IMG/VR virus record: IMGVR_UViG_3300050120_000158
Coordinates: 1 to 64,000 of that record
Direction: 5' to 3' (one strand)
Origin: a virus
DNA length: 64,000 bases
Shown piece after piece: positions 31,098-39,053 of the stretch (its first letter is position 1; each line of letters starts with the position of its first letter). A program made the translations under genes and the position numbers. The notes below the pieces were generated by a model. The model was not told where the DNA came from and ran no database searches. It saw only the letters and a program-made list of their open reading frames with translations.

Positions 31098-31262
31098 TCA
31101 AATTCTCCCGAGTAAGAGTAGGATAAGTAGCACGACAACGATAAGCCCAAGGCCACCGCCACCGTAGTACCCCGTTCCATAGAATGGTCCGCCGCCAATT
31201 CCAGCGAACCCACCAAGCAACGCGATAACGAGAATGATCAGGATGATCGTGCCTAAGCTCAT
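31098..31262 (-). CDS. DUF3309-type small membrane protein
   Basis: A 54-residue protein: Met-Ser-Leu-Gly, a hydrophobic segment (TIILIILVIALLGGF), a Gly/Tyr-rich loop (GTGYYGGGGLG) and a second hydrophobic segment ending LLLLGRI. This is the layout of DUF3309 proteins, common in proteobacteria and their phages. Role unknown. Confidence 0.7.
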   Translation of the reverse strand: MSLGTIILIILVIALLGGFAGIGGGPFYGTGYYGGGGLGLIVVVLLILLLLGRI

Positions 31263-31330
31263 GGCTGGCTCCATCTGTTAAAATTGTAGTCCTTAATAAC
31301 GCGCCGGGTCAAGTGAAGGTTCCGTGACAT

Positions 31331-31573
31331 TTATCCTTCCGTAAACAGCTTCGGTATCGCATCAAACGCCGGGGTGCCCAGCAAACGAGACTGCATCCGC
31401 ATTCGGAGAACATCGACGCCCGGCTTATGGTCGTCGGCGTTACCCAGAGCAAGATCAGTGAAACGTTTTATGTCGGCTTCCGGGTCCAGCATACCGCAAT
31501 CGTTCTCGCGGACAGCGCGAGCATATGCTTCTGCCATGGCAATCCTATAGTGTGTTTCGCTAACCTCGGTCAT
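31331..31573 (-). CDS. small helical hypothetical protein
   Basis: An 80-residue, mostly helical acidic protein (MTEVSETHYRIAMAEAYARA). Its start overlaps the stop of the polymerase gene (ATGA), so it is coupled to polymerase translation. Function unknown. Confidence 0.7.
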   Translation of the reverse strand: MTEVSETHYRIAMAEAYARAVRENDCGMLDPEADIKRFTDLALGNADDHKPGVDVLRMRMQSRLLGTPAFDAIPKLFTEG

Positions 31574-34329
31574 GCTGCTTTCCTTGCTGGTAGTCGGATA
31601 ACCCGGAACGGCGGTCTGGATTTTGCAGGTTCCTGCACGGGCTTTTTCTTGGCGTCCTCGATTGCCTTAACGTGTTCGAACGTGGTGATCTTCGCGTCGC
31701 CCAAAATCTTCTTGTCGAGTTCAATCATCTTGGCCAAGTTCATGCCGATAGATACGTCCGCAATGATTGGGATTGGCGGCGTAAAGCCAAACCATTCCTT
31801 AAGCGGATTTGTTTCCATGTAGCGCTTTACTTCTCGGGCCGCTTCCATTTCACGGCCCTTACGAGCAATACAAATAATAGCATCGTGAACGAAACCAATA
31901 ACCCGAACATAGTTATGATCAAGCCCAGCATTAATCCTAGCGAGCGCAATAAGACCAAGATCGGAACCGAAGCCCTGTACTGGTGAATTGACGGCCATAC
32001 GTTCTGCGGACGAAGCAACGCCATCGTCGTCCACAACAACAGCAGGCAAATGACGAACCCGACCATCGATGCACCTGACATATTTATGTATCCTTACGAA
32101 TGCCTTGACGCTTTCATGCCACGACGACAAGGCGCGGTACTTGCTAAAGAACGCACCGCGAATTCTTTTACCTTCTTCCTCGGTGTAGTCGATGCCGTAA
32201 TCCGTCTTGGCATAAATGACGAACTTGCGGAAACCCATGCCATATATAAAGCCGAAGTTGACGGCCTTGGCACGGTACCGCCCCAGAGCATACTTTTCGG
32301 GGTCGTTTTGCTTGAGGGCCATAAAGGCTTCAAGGCTAATTCCCATGACGATAGCCGCCGTCATGCAGTGAATATCGCCGCCTTCCTTGTAAATCTTGAG
32401 GAAGGTCGGCTCTTTCGAGAGAATGCCAGCGATACGAAGTTCTAGCTGCGAATAGTCGGCTTCCAGTAAGACCCATCCGTCAGGAGCTTCGAAGATAGCT
32501 CGATACTCTTTTGCGAACTCGCCGCGCTTGGGGAAGTTTTGCCCATTTGGATTATCTGACGCAGATCGTCCGGTGACGGTTGCATGCAACTTATAAGATG
32601 GTCGGATATAACCGCCGTTGATATATTGCCAGAAGCCAGTGGCATCAACCCACTTTCCTTCGCTGTCTTGATGCCTGTCACGCCCTATGTACGTGGTAAG
32701 CATCTTCTCGTTTTTGACGTAAGCAATAAGGTCGGCAATTAGATCGCACGTCTTCTCGACGCCGTTCCAATCCTTATACGTCCCGCGCATGTGCTTGCCG
32801 ATGAAGTACGGCAGATGCGTCTTGGTTGATGTAGAGGCTAGACCGGATTTGGTCTTATGGAGCGGCTTGATCTTTAGGCCGTCTTTATGGTCGAACAGGA
32901 AATCCCGCAACAGCACTTCGCGGGTTAGTTTGAGGCCGACGCCTGTATTCTCGAATTTGTCTCGTATCGTTTTCGGGATAAGCGACATAAGCCGCTTGCG
33001 TTCAAAGTCCTGTTTCTTTTGGACCTTTACCCGAAGCGTTTCAAGCGCGATCCTGTTGACCTTGAAGCCGCGAGGCTCGATATCGCAGAACGCTCGCAAG
33101 GCCGGTAGCACTACGCGGTTATAGCAATTCAATAGCTTGGGATCGGCGGCGATCTTCGCCTTAAGGATCGTCCTTAGCTGGAATGTGCAGTCGCTATCCG
33201 CCGCGCTATAGGCAAGAATGTCTTCGGGCGGCACAAGGTCCATGCGGGCCATGTCATAGCCCTTACGCCGGAACTCGTCTTTGTAGCCCGCCATCTCAGG
33301 AAGATAGACCCGGGCGATATCGTCAAGCGCCTTGCTCAACATGTTTTCGTTAATCATGTGAACAAGCATAAGAACGTCATCCGCATAGTTTGCGATCTTG
33401 ACACCTATCTTGGTAAGCAGGAAAAGGAAATCGTACTTGAGGTTCTGGCCTACTACCTCGCAATCCTTGTTCTCAAGTAATGTCTTGAGTTGTGCGATTA
33501 ATTTGGTTCGCGTCCCCGGCGCTATCGGATACCCGGGGTAGTCAATTGGAACAACGTAGCTGTCGCCAGCCTTATCAGTAAGCTGTACGGTGAGTATCTT
33601 ACTGTGGGGGTTGTACCAGTGGGAGAACTCTGCGGTGCCGAATGCGCTTGTCTCCGTATCGACCGCCAGAACCTTCGGCTTCCGATTGATCAGGAATTGA
33701 AGATCGGTACACCACTTATAGTTTTTGGCCGGGCCAGTTGGACCGCCGACTTTGAAATCGTTTTTGATGATCTGCATCGCCGTTCGCATATCGGCGGTAA
33801 ACAGTTCGGCATGCTCTGGCACTCGCAAGACATGACCAAGCCCAAGCATTGGCATGATAGGAACGCCTAGCGTTTCGTCCTCAATGGCAACACCGCGAAG
33901 CTTGGTGATCTTGGCCGGTCGATTGAGGACTTGCCGTATCGCCGCCTTGCCTTGCGCTATGACCAGCCTTGGCTTGAGCGCATGGAACGCTTCCATGAAT
34001 TTCGGGTGATCGTTCTTGATTGCCTTGCCGAGTTTCGAGTCGCTTGTCCAAGCGTCCTTGTCGATTGGGTTGCATGCGCTGACAAAACAAACGTTATCCC
34101 CGGAAAGCCCAGCCTCTTTCATGAACGGTGCAAGCTGGGTAAGTAGCCGGTTATGCATCGGCTTGGGGTTAACGTCGAAGAACTCGCCCTCGTAAACGAT
34201 TGGATCGACCACGATCATTACCGGCGCGGCGGGGTTACCCTGCCACGGCAGTTTGCAGGTTCCTGCAAGGTTTCCGCGTCCATTGAGAACGGTGCGGCGC
34301 TTCGGTAGCTGAATTACTCTAAGAGCCAT
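31570..34329 (-). CDS. DNA polymerase, family A, with N-terminal uracil-DNA-glycosylase-like domain
   Basis: A 919-residue protein. Residues about 30-195 form a uracil-DNA-glycosylase-superfamily-like domain (FVSACNP, LVIAQGKAAI, MLGLGHVLRVPE), with the usual catalytic motif not intact. A 3'-5' exonuclease follows: LAVDTETS (about 225), GQNLKYDFLFL, YSAADSD. Polymerase motifs: A DYSQLELRIAG (about 625), B RAKAVNFGFIYG (about 690), C FVHDAI (about 815). Both activities look intact. Terminal tags sit at both ends (MALRVIQLPKRR and FRVIRLPARKAA), each beside a palindrome copy. This is the replicative enzyme. Confidence 0.92.
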   Translation of the reverse strand: MALRVIQLPKRRTVLNGRGNLAGTCKLPWQGNPAAPVMIVVDPIVYEGEFFDVNPKPMHNRLLTQLAPFMKEAGLSGDNVCFVSACNPIDKDAWTSDSKLGKAIKNDHPKFMEAFHALKPRLVIAQGKAAIRQVLNRPAKITKLRGVAIEDETLGVPIMPMLGLGHVLRVPEHAELFTADMRTAMQIIKNDFKVGGPTGPAKNYKWCTDLQFLINRKPKVLAVDTETSAFGTAEFSHWYNPHSKILTVQLTDKAGDSYVVPIDYPGYPIAPGTRTKLIAQLKTLLENKDCEVVGQNLKYDFLFLLTKIGVKIANYADDVLMLVHMINENMLSKALDDIARVYLPEMAGYKDEFRRKGYDMARMDLVPPEDILAYSAADSDCTFQLRTILKAKIAADPKLLNCYNRVVLPALRAFCDIEPRGFKVNRIALETLRVKVQKKQDFERKRLMSLIPKTIRDKFENTGVGLKLTREVLLRDFLFDHKDGLKIKPLHKTKSGLASTSTKTHLPYFIGKHMRGTYKDWNGVEKTCDLIADLIAYVKNEKMLTTYIGRDRHQDSEGKWVDATGFWQYINGGYIRPSYKLHATVTGRSASDNPNGQNFPKRGEFAKEYRAIFEAPDGWVLLEADYSQLELRIAGILSKEPTFLKIYKEGGDIHCMTAAIVMGISLEAFMALKQNDPEKYALGRYRAKAVNFGFIYGMGFRKFVIYAKTDYGIDYTEEEGKRIRGAFFSKYRALSSWHESVKAFVRIHKYVRCIDGRVRHLPAVVVDDDGVASSAERMAVNSPVQGFGSDLGLIALARINAGLDHNYVRVIGFVHDAIICIARKGREMEAAREVKRYMETNPLKEWFGFTPPIPIIADVSIGMNLAKMIELDKKILGDAKITTFEHVKAIEDAKKKPVQEPAKSRPPFRVIRLPARKAA
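31624..31637. repeat. palindromic repeat, perfect (TT form)
   Basis: TGCAGGTTCCTGCA. Encodes VQEPA at about residue 898 of 919 in the polymerase, before the C-terminal tag. Confidence 0.95.
34254..34267. repeat. palindromic repeat, perfect (TT form)
   Basis: TGCAGGTTCCTGCA. Encodes AGTCK at about residue 22 of the polymerase, after the N-terminal tag. Confidence 0.95.
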
Positions 34330-34936
34330 CGAATTTTATAAATTCCGTGTTGCCGCTTACATATAGAGGATGCCGGGGAAAGCCGTCTTTGGTCAAGCCC
34401 AAGCAAACTGTCTTGTCATGGTATTTGTCTACTTCGTCCAAAACCCTGTGTGCTATCGGCATCCATCGCGGGTTAAGTGCGCCGTAGGCCATGACGATTA
34501 GATCGGCCTCTTTGGCGAACGCTGCGATGGTAGCAAAATTGTTGACGCTGAAAGGCGGCACATTGTTTCGGTAACGGTCGTTAAGCAGATCGGATGGATG
34601 CGTCGCCCGATAGTCCATTAGGTTGCACTTTACCATAGAATGCTTGGCTTCACGCCAAGTGAAGCCCATCTCTCGGCGAATGGTCGGGTCGTCTACATTT
34701 CCTTCGCCGACCGATGGGTTATGACCTATCCATAGGATATAGCCTTCCCCGCGACAGGTTCTAGTACGTTTAAGAATGTGCCGGTAGCAACCGTCATTAC
34801 TGAATACCGCGTCTCCGACAATTCCCGGCTGTAACGCCCAACGCTTAGAGCCGCCCGCGTCGTGTTTTGCAGGTTCCTGCAAGCGCGGCTTGGATATGCC
34901 TTTCAGAAAGCGGGGTGGGCGGATAATCAAACCCAT
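34319..34936 (-). CDS. DUF1643 family protein
   Basis: A 205-residue protein. Starts MGLIIRPPRFLKGISKPR (tag) then LQEPA (palindrome). The body carries DUF1643 landmarks: ILWIGHNPS ... DDPTIRREM (N-P-S and D-D-x-T-x-R), CNLMDYRATHPSDL, VMAYG, and CLGLTKDGFPRHPLY. DUF1643 is frequent in phages; its biochemical role is not established. Start at 34936 overlaps the upstream TAA (TAATG); it overlaps the polymerase start by 11 bp. Confidence 0.85.
   Translation of the reverse strand: MGLIIRPPRFLKGISKPRLQEPAKHDAGGSKRWALQPGIVGDAVFSNDGCYRHILKRTRTCRGEGYILWIGHNPSVGEGNVDDPTIRREMGFTWREAKHSMVKCNLMDYRATHPSDLLNDRYRNNVPPFSVNNFATIAAFAKEADLIVMAYGALNPRWMPIAHRVLDEVDKYHDKTVCLGLTKDGFPRHPLYVSGNTEFIKFDGS
34868..34881. 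repeat. palindromic repeat, perfect (TT form)
   Basis: TGCAGGTTCCTGCA. Encodes LQEPA at about residue 19 of the DUF1643 protein, right after its terminal tag. Confidence 0.95.
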
Positions 34937-35493
34937 TAGCCTAGGACCTGTCCGATAATATCCCACATATGTTCGACCGGCATAGCATTGTTCCGGTTGA
35001 ACTCGTTATCGGGGGCGGTCCCGATTGGCACAAGCACCCTTGGCGAATTGCCGGAACTGCCTATCTTGGTCATGATCGAGGCGGACGGTCGGTCGGTGAA
35101 GCTCTCATGGTACTTCATGCCATGCATGTTGTAGCTCTGGCCCGCCGAGATCAAACGCATTGCCGGGTGATGGAGCATAACCTTGAATGCGCCAGCGACC
35201 GGCTCAAGCACAGTGTCCTCGCCGTCGCGTGTTACCGGTTCGAACAGCGCATGCGTTGGCGCGTCGGTGACCTTGCTGAAATCGTAAACGGCGTTGATCA
35301 GTCTGCCGACGATAATCTCGCTTCGAAAGTTAAACCGGTGATTATGGATCGAGGTATCGATCTTCTGCCGGGGCAAGTCCGGGTGCCCCCAGATATGCAA
35401 GCGCTGGCCATTCTTGAAATCCAGTTGCATGAAGCCGTTACCGTGGATACGTGGAACGGTGCCTATCTCTTGTAAGTCTCTGATACTAATCAT
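34936..35493 (-). CDS. cupin-like hypothetical protein
   Basis: A 185-residue protein. Beta-rich, with LHIWGHPDLPRQKIDTSIHN then HRFNF, a His-rich strand pair (H-x-H spacing) and later MHGMKYHESF, compatible with a metal-binding cupin/double-stranded beta-helix. Substrate unknown. It sits between the helicase and the DUF1643 protein in the replication unit; a nucleotide or base modification role is only speculation. Confidence 0.5.
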   Translation of the reverse strand: MISIRDLQEIGTVPRIHGNGFMQLDFKNGQRLHIWGHPDLPRQKIDTSIHNHRFNFRSEIIVGRLINAVYDFSKVTDAPTHALFEPVTRDGEDTVLEPVAGAFKVMLHHPAMRLISAGQSYNMHGMKYHESFTDRPSASIMTKIGSSGNSPRVLVPIGTAPDNEFNRNNAMPVEHMWDIIGQVLG

Positions 35494-35500
35494 CTTTCCC

Positions 35501-36811
35501 TCAGATCATATGGCTCATGTCTTGTTGCACGGTTTCTTCTTCCTCGTTATTCGAAGCTGCACTTACAAAGTCGAAACATACCGGGGAGAACTCGTACTTG
35601 AATTGAAAGCGCCCACCCTCGCCTTCGCGGCCTTTCATGATGGCCGCCCAGCGTCGGATTTCAGATAGCGGAGGGAACGCTTTTGCGACGCCCAAGACGC
35701 ATGACGATGCTTGGCCGATAACATCGGTTTCCGCGATCTTGGCGAGAGACAGGTGCGAAGTAGGGTTTGTGTTCTGTTGACTGTCCCGGGTCCGCACTCG
35801 TTCCGCCGAACGGTTGAACTGTGTGCTTTGGACAAGCGGTCGGCGGCGCTCAATGGTGATCCGCTTCAAATCTTCGATTGTATCGCTGATCGTTTCCCGG
35901 CGACCATCGGAATTCTTGCGCTTGGTGCTGGACTTAAGCAAGTACCCCGCATCAACGAAAATGATATCCGGGTCCGTTGCGTCCGCTACCGATTGGACGG
36001 TTTCTACTGATTTCTTGAAACCCCCAGCGATGACATTGAACGGAATGCCATTCTGTACCATCCCCGTTGCATGATCCTGCAACTGGTTTGCCATGAAAGA
36101 CGATAGACGCCCCTTGCGGATTAGATCGGGATTGATCTTGGTGTGAATACCAAACAAACGCCGGATCAATTGGGTTACGCCAAGTTCCATAGATACGAAC
36201 AGGACGTTATACCCGGCATTCCAAGCGGCATACGCCATGATCAGCATCATGTAGGTTTTGCCAACACCAATACGCCCGATCACGGAGATAAGATCGTCCG
36301 CGAACCATCCGCCAGTAATGTCGTTTAGGTAATTCCAGCCGGTCGGGATACCGCGCAATCCAGAGGTGCGGTGCGCGTCGTCATAGTCCTGTAGAACGCT
36401 CTCTAGCCCGGCTTGCAGGGTCGCGAACTCAGACGACGCGGATACGAAGCTGGCCGACCGCTGGATAACTTCACGGGCCATGGCAACGAAAGCATCCGGG
36501 TCTTTGCGTTCGATGGCATTTCGGAATTCATTGAACGGGTCCATCAGGGCGCTATAGAGTGCGCGCTTCCTGCCTTGATCCAAGTAGAACGATAGCGGCT
36601 GAGCTACCTGCAACGTAGTTATGCCGGTCTGCCGCCTAAACATGTTGGCGTCGGGAAATGCCCGGTACTGCGTAACATGGTCGCGCAGATATCGGAACGC
36701 CGCTAATTCGTCGGCTTCTTCGAAGTAGCTTTCAGGAGTATCGCGGATCGCGGCGGTGCTGCCGCTTCTACGCAAGGCCGATAAAAGATTAACGCCCGTA
36801 GGTGTTGCCAT
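35501..36811 (-). CDS. DnaB-type replicative helicase
   Basis: A 436-residue protein. N-terminal helical domain, then the RecA-like core: RGIPTGWNYLNDITGGWFAD, Walker A GRIGVGKT (179-186), FVSMELGVTQLIRR (motif H1a), IIFVDAGYLL (Walker B-like) and STQFNRSAERV (motif H3/Q). Unwinds the fork 5'-3' as a hexamer and partners with the primase. In-frame with the initiator-like and two unknown genes upstream, which may include a loader. Confidence 0.9.
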   Translation of the reverse strand: MATPTGVNLLSALRRSGSTAAIRDTPESYFEEADELAAFRYLRDHVTQYRAFPDANMFRRQTGITTLQVAQPLSFYLDQGRKRALYSALMDPFNEFRNAIERKDPDAFVAMAREVIQRSASFVSASSEFATLQAGLESVLQDYDDAHRTSGLRGIPTGWNYLNDITGGWFADDLISVIGRIGVGKTYMMLIMAYAAWNAGYNVLFVSMELGVTQLIRRLFGIHTKINPDLIRKGRLSSFMANQLQDHATGMVQNGIPFNVIAGGFKKSVETVQSVADATDPDIIFVDAGYLLKSSTKRKNSDGRRETISDTIEDLKRITIERRRPLVQSTQFNRSAERVRTRDSQQNTNPTSHLSLAKIAETDVIGQASSCVLGVAKAFPPLSEIRRWAAIMKGREGEGGRFQFKYEFSPVCFDFVSAASNNEEEETVQQDMSHMI

Positions 36812-36814
36812 CCG

Positions 36815-37333
36815 TTACACCGCGAACGAACGGAGTAAGCGGCCTTGCGTGACGCGAAAACCTTCGCTCCACCAATCCGCTTCAGCTATCGGCTTTGTCA
36901 TGGAGTAGTAGTTCCGTTTCTTCTGGTTGGTGCGTTCCTGTAGAAATTCCTCGACGTGCATTCGTTGGGCATAGTCCAGTGGCATCGGAATAGAATGATC
37001 ATACATGGTCGCGACATACAGGGCTACCGCCCCGGCGACTTCATCGAATGCAGGGTGGTTATCTTCGGTCACCGCAAGCATGAGCGCGGGCATAGTGACA
37101 TAGCGAACGTTCCGCCCAAGTAGCGCAGCGCCCCGGGCCATTGCCGCAAAGGTCTCGAACCGTGATGCCGAGGCCCCATGAATAACGGCACCTACCCCGG
37201 CAATAATATCCTCACGATAACCATCGGTTTGTAGGTACGTCGCAATCGCCATGTTACAGGTCGATATCCTCGTATCGTGATGACGGAACGGGATGCGGGC
37301 GGCCTTTAGGATTTCGTCGGCAGAGACTTCCAT
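36815..37333 (-). CDS. hypothetical protein of the replication unit
   Basis: A 172-residue, largely helical protein (MEVSADEILKAARIPFRHHD). No family recognised. Starts exactly at the end of the 37333 gene and ends three bases before the helicase start, so it may be a loader or accessory. It lacks Walker motifs. Confidence 0.65.
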   Translation of the reverse strand: MEVSADEILKAARIPFRHHDTRISTCNMAIATYLQTDGYREDIIAGVGAVIHGASASRFETFAAMARGAALLGRNVRYVTMPALMLAVTEDNHPAFDEVAGAVALYVATMYDHSIPMPLDYAQRMHVEEFLQERTNQKKRNYYSMTKPIAEADWWSEGFRVTQGRLLRSFAV

Positions 37334-37935
37334 TATTTATCGTCCCATTTTGGTAGACCAAGACTTACCCGTGCGGCATTGCTCGCAACCGGGTCGGCTT
37401 TATAGCGGTTAATTGGAATACGCTTTAACGGGGCAGGCGGGGCCGCTGGCGCTGGTTTCGGTATTGGCCGGGCCGCGATAGGGGCAGGCGCGGCAACCGT
37501 ACCGTTGAGCCGCTTACCAAGCGGGAGGCTGGCTGCGATTTCCGGCTTGCTCCGCATGAAGCTTGCATGAACCTGCACGAGGTTAGGGATGACGAACTTT
37601 AAGTCCGGCGCTTCCGGTCCTCGCGGGGTACTGAGCGAATAGCTGAAAACCTGCGTCCGAAGTTGCTGCCAGTTCGCAACAATCCAATAAAGGAAGTTGC
37701 ACACGTCCTCATGGCGAAGCCCGCGCTTCGCAACCGCCTGCTTAAGGTTGTTGCCAACCCGGTCAGGGTAGCTAATGACGCTTTCAGGATAGAACTCACG
37801 AAGGGCGTCCTCCCATGTCTTACGCCAAGCGGAATAGTTGCCCTTGGCAATGTTCTTCTTTCGAGAGGTTTGGGCTTTTTCTAAGGTAGACGCGACCACT
37901 GCGCTAAGTAACGCCTGTGTAGCTTGGTTCGGCAT
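37333..37935 (-). CDS. hypothetical protein of the replication unit
   Basis: A 200-residue protein. Helical N-terminal 110 residues (basic KAQTSRKKNIAKGNYSAWRK), then a Pro/Ala linker (RPIPKPAPAAPPAPLKRIPI) and a short end. It carries VQVHASF, encoded by a palindrome with one base change, at about residue 120. No family recognised; placed between initiator and helicase genes. Confidence 0.65.
   Translation of the reverse strand: MPNQATQALLSAVVASTLEKAQTSRKKNIAKGNYSAWRKTWEDALREFYPESVISYPDRVGNNLKQAVAKRGLRHEDVCNFLYWIVANWQQLRTQVFSYSLSTPRGPEAPDLKFVIPNLVQVHASFMRSKPEIAASLPLGKRLNGTVAAPAPIAARPIPKPAPAAPPAPLKRIPINRYKADPVASNAARVSLGLPKWDDK
37564..37577. repeat. palindromic repeat, degenerate
   Basis: TGCATGAACCTGCA, one mismatch. 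Encodes VQVHA where intact copies give VQVPA. Either a decaying copy or a natural look-alike. Confidence 0.6.
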
Positions 37936-37952
37936 GTGATGCTTTCTGCGTC

Positions 37953-38588
37953 TTACTTTTTGTTGATTTGGATTTTACGCAGTCTTACTGGAACTAAAAC
38001 CTCGGTCGGAGGCGGCATCGCCGCAGGGTTAAAAATTGGATTGTTAAAGTTCTGACTATTAAGAACCCCAGCATCCTTAGTAGGGGCTACCTCAGTATTC
38101 TGAGTGGGGGTACCCAAGAATTTTGAGGTAGCCCCCTCTAGTAGAGCCTGCACCGCCGGGGCCTGTAATACCTTGGCTTGCATCCTTTCGTTAAGCGAGC
38201 GCTGGTACCGTCGAGTGTATGCAACAACATGCTCCCGGTCGATTTCAGCATCACCCCTGATCCTGTACATGTTGGGATTTGACGTGCCGGGGTAACTGCG
38301 GACTTCTACAATCCCTTTGCCTTTAAGATGCTTCAGGCATTCCCAAATCTTGGGTTCGCTTACATCGACCGGAGGTGCAACGAGATTACCATCAGCCGAG
38401 AACACTCCGTTCTTGAAGTGTTTGATCGGGATGCTTTCCCATTCCTTCCGGTAAAGCCTAGTGCGAAGGAAAATGAAGTTGAGAACGTCGCGCTCATACG
38501 TGTCTAGGTATAGTCCGTATGGTGTCATAACGTCCCTCAAGATCGCCCAAGTATCCGCCCACGATGGGTCGCTGCCGCGCGCCGCCAT
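37953..38588 (-). CDS. putative replication initiator, winged-helix protein
   Basis: A 211-residue protein. Residues about 30-120 (YERDVLNFIFLRTRLYRKEW, ISEPKIWECLKHLKGKGIVE-like recognition helix, then VRSYPGTSNPNMYRI wing) form a winged-helix domain as in phage O-type/DnaD-like initiators. A helical linker and a low-complexity segment follow, ending in RLRKIQINKK (tag). ATG 38588 with GGGAA upstream is preferred to a TTG at 38621. First gene of the leftward replication operon; its 3' half holds the dyad cluster at 38036-38145. Confidence 0.6.
   Translation of the reverse strand: MAARGSDPSWADTWAILRDVMTPYGLYLDTYERDVLNFIFLRTRLYRKEWESIPIKHFKNGVFSADGNLVAPPVDVSEPKIWECLKHLKGKGIVEVRSYPGTSNPNMYRIRGDAEIDREHVVAYTRRYQRSLNERMQAKVLQAPAVQALLEGATSKFLGTPTQNTEVAPTKDAGVLNSQNFNNPIFNPAAMPPPTEVLVPVRLRKIQINKK
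38036..38145. other. AT-rich stretch and dyad cluster inside the initiator-like gene (candidate origin)
   Basis: An AT-rich start (TTAAAAATTGGATTGTTAAA) is followed by GTTCT/AGAAC, CTCAG/CTGAG and a 12-bp perfect inverted repeat GGGGCTACCTCA / TGAGGTAGCCCC spaced by 29 bp. In several lambdoid phages the origin lies inside the initiator gene, so this is a candidate origin. Function is inferred. Confidence 0.45.
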
Positions 38589-38620
38589 TACGATTATTTC
38601 CCCGAATTTGCTGATACCCA

Positions 38621-38649
38621 ATAGTACGATTTACGCGGCGCTGTCGCAA
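38621..38649 (-). promoter_or_regulatory. predicted promoter for the replication operon
   Basis: Minus strand TTGCGA (38644-38649), 17-bp spacer, TACTAT (38621-38626). About 33 bp upstream of the initiator ATG. Confidence 0.55.
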
Positions 38650-38708
38650 TCGCGATGTACTTGGTTTTGCTGCCATATTCGGGGTCTTGACATAGAGCAA
38701 ATCGCGCT

Positions 38709-38722
38709 TGCAGGTTCCTGCA
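38709..38722. repeat. palindromic repeat, perfect (TT form)
   Basis: TGCAGGTTCCTGCA. Non-coding, in the divergent control region. Confidence 0.95.
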
Positions 38723-38827
38723 CCCGCATCGCACATTCTTGGCACGTTTCTTGCTTGTTTGGGATACTGCGACGTTTTGTCGCGGTCATGGCGCAGCGCG
38801 GTAAGACTAGAACGCTGCGGGAACAAA

Positions 38828-39033
38828 ACGTCCTACATACGTCCTACAAACGTCCTACGGGCCGTAATCGGCCCATTGATTTCATTGCAGATTTTTGGTT
38901 TGTGTAGGACGTGTGGCGGAGAGGGAGAGCGCCAAGCGGACAGGCAAGAAACCCAATGGTACCAGTCAATCCATTGTACCGATTGACATTTCCAGCTTGC
39001 ACGGCTTAGCTGGGCGTCCTACATACGTCCTAC
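38828..39033. repeat. ACGTCCTAC repeats upstream of the integrase
   Basis: Direct copies at 38828-38836, 38839-38847 and 38850-38858 (11-bp period), an inverted copy GTAGGACGT at 38904-38912, and two more at 39014-39022 (first base G) and 39025-39033 (again 11 bp apart). One-turn spacing puts each set on one face of the helix. Likely arm-type integrase, excisionase or repressor sites. Confidence 0.8.
38883..38896. repeat. intergenic 14-bp element (variant)
   Basis: CATTGCAGATTTTT, two changes from consensus, between the two ACGTCCTAC clusters. Confidence 0.5.
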
Positions 39034-39053
39034 ATTGCCGTTGGGTTTTTTTC

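Larger units (their letters stand above)
38589..39053. other. divergent control region between the replication operon and the integrase
   Basis: No gene. It contains the leftward promoter at 38621, a palindromic repeat at 38709, six ACGTCCTAC-type repeats (38828-39033), one 14-bp element (38883) and an inverted repeat GTCAATC/GATTGAC (38965-38987). A repressor or integrase/excisionase binding region, possibly with the attachment site, is expected here. Confidence 0.6.

Noticed and set aside
38895-39053. N-terminal extension of the integrase
   Set aside because: The added 53 residues have no similarity to integrase domains and would lie over the ACGTCCTAC repeats and the inverted repeat; ATG 39054 gives a proper recombinase start.
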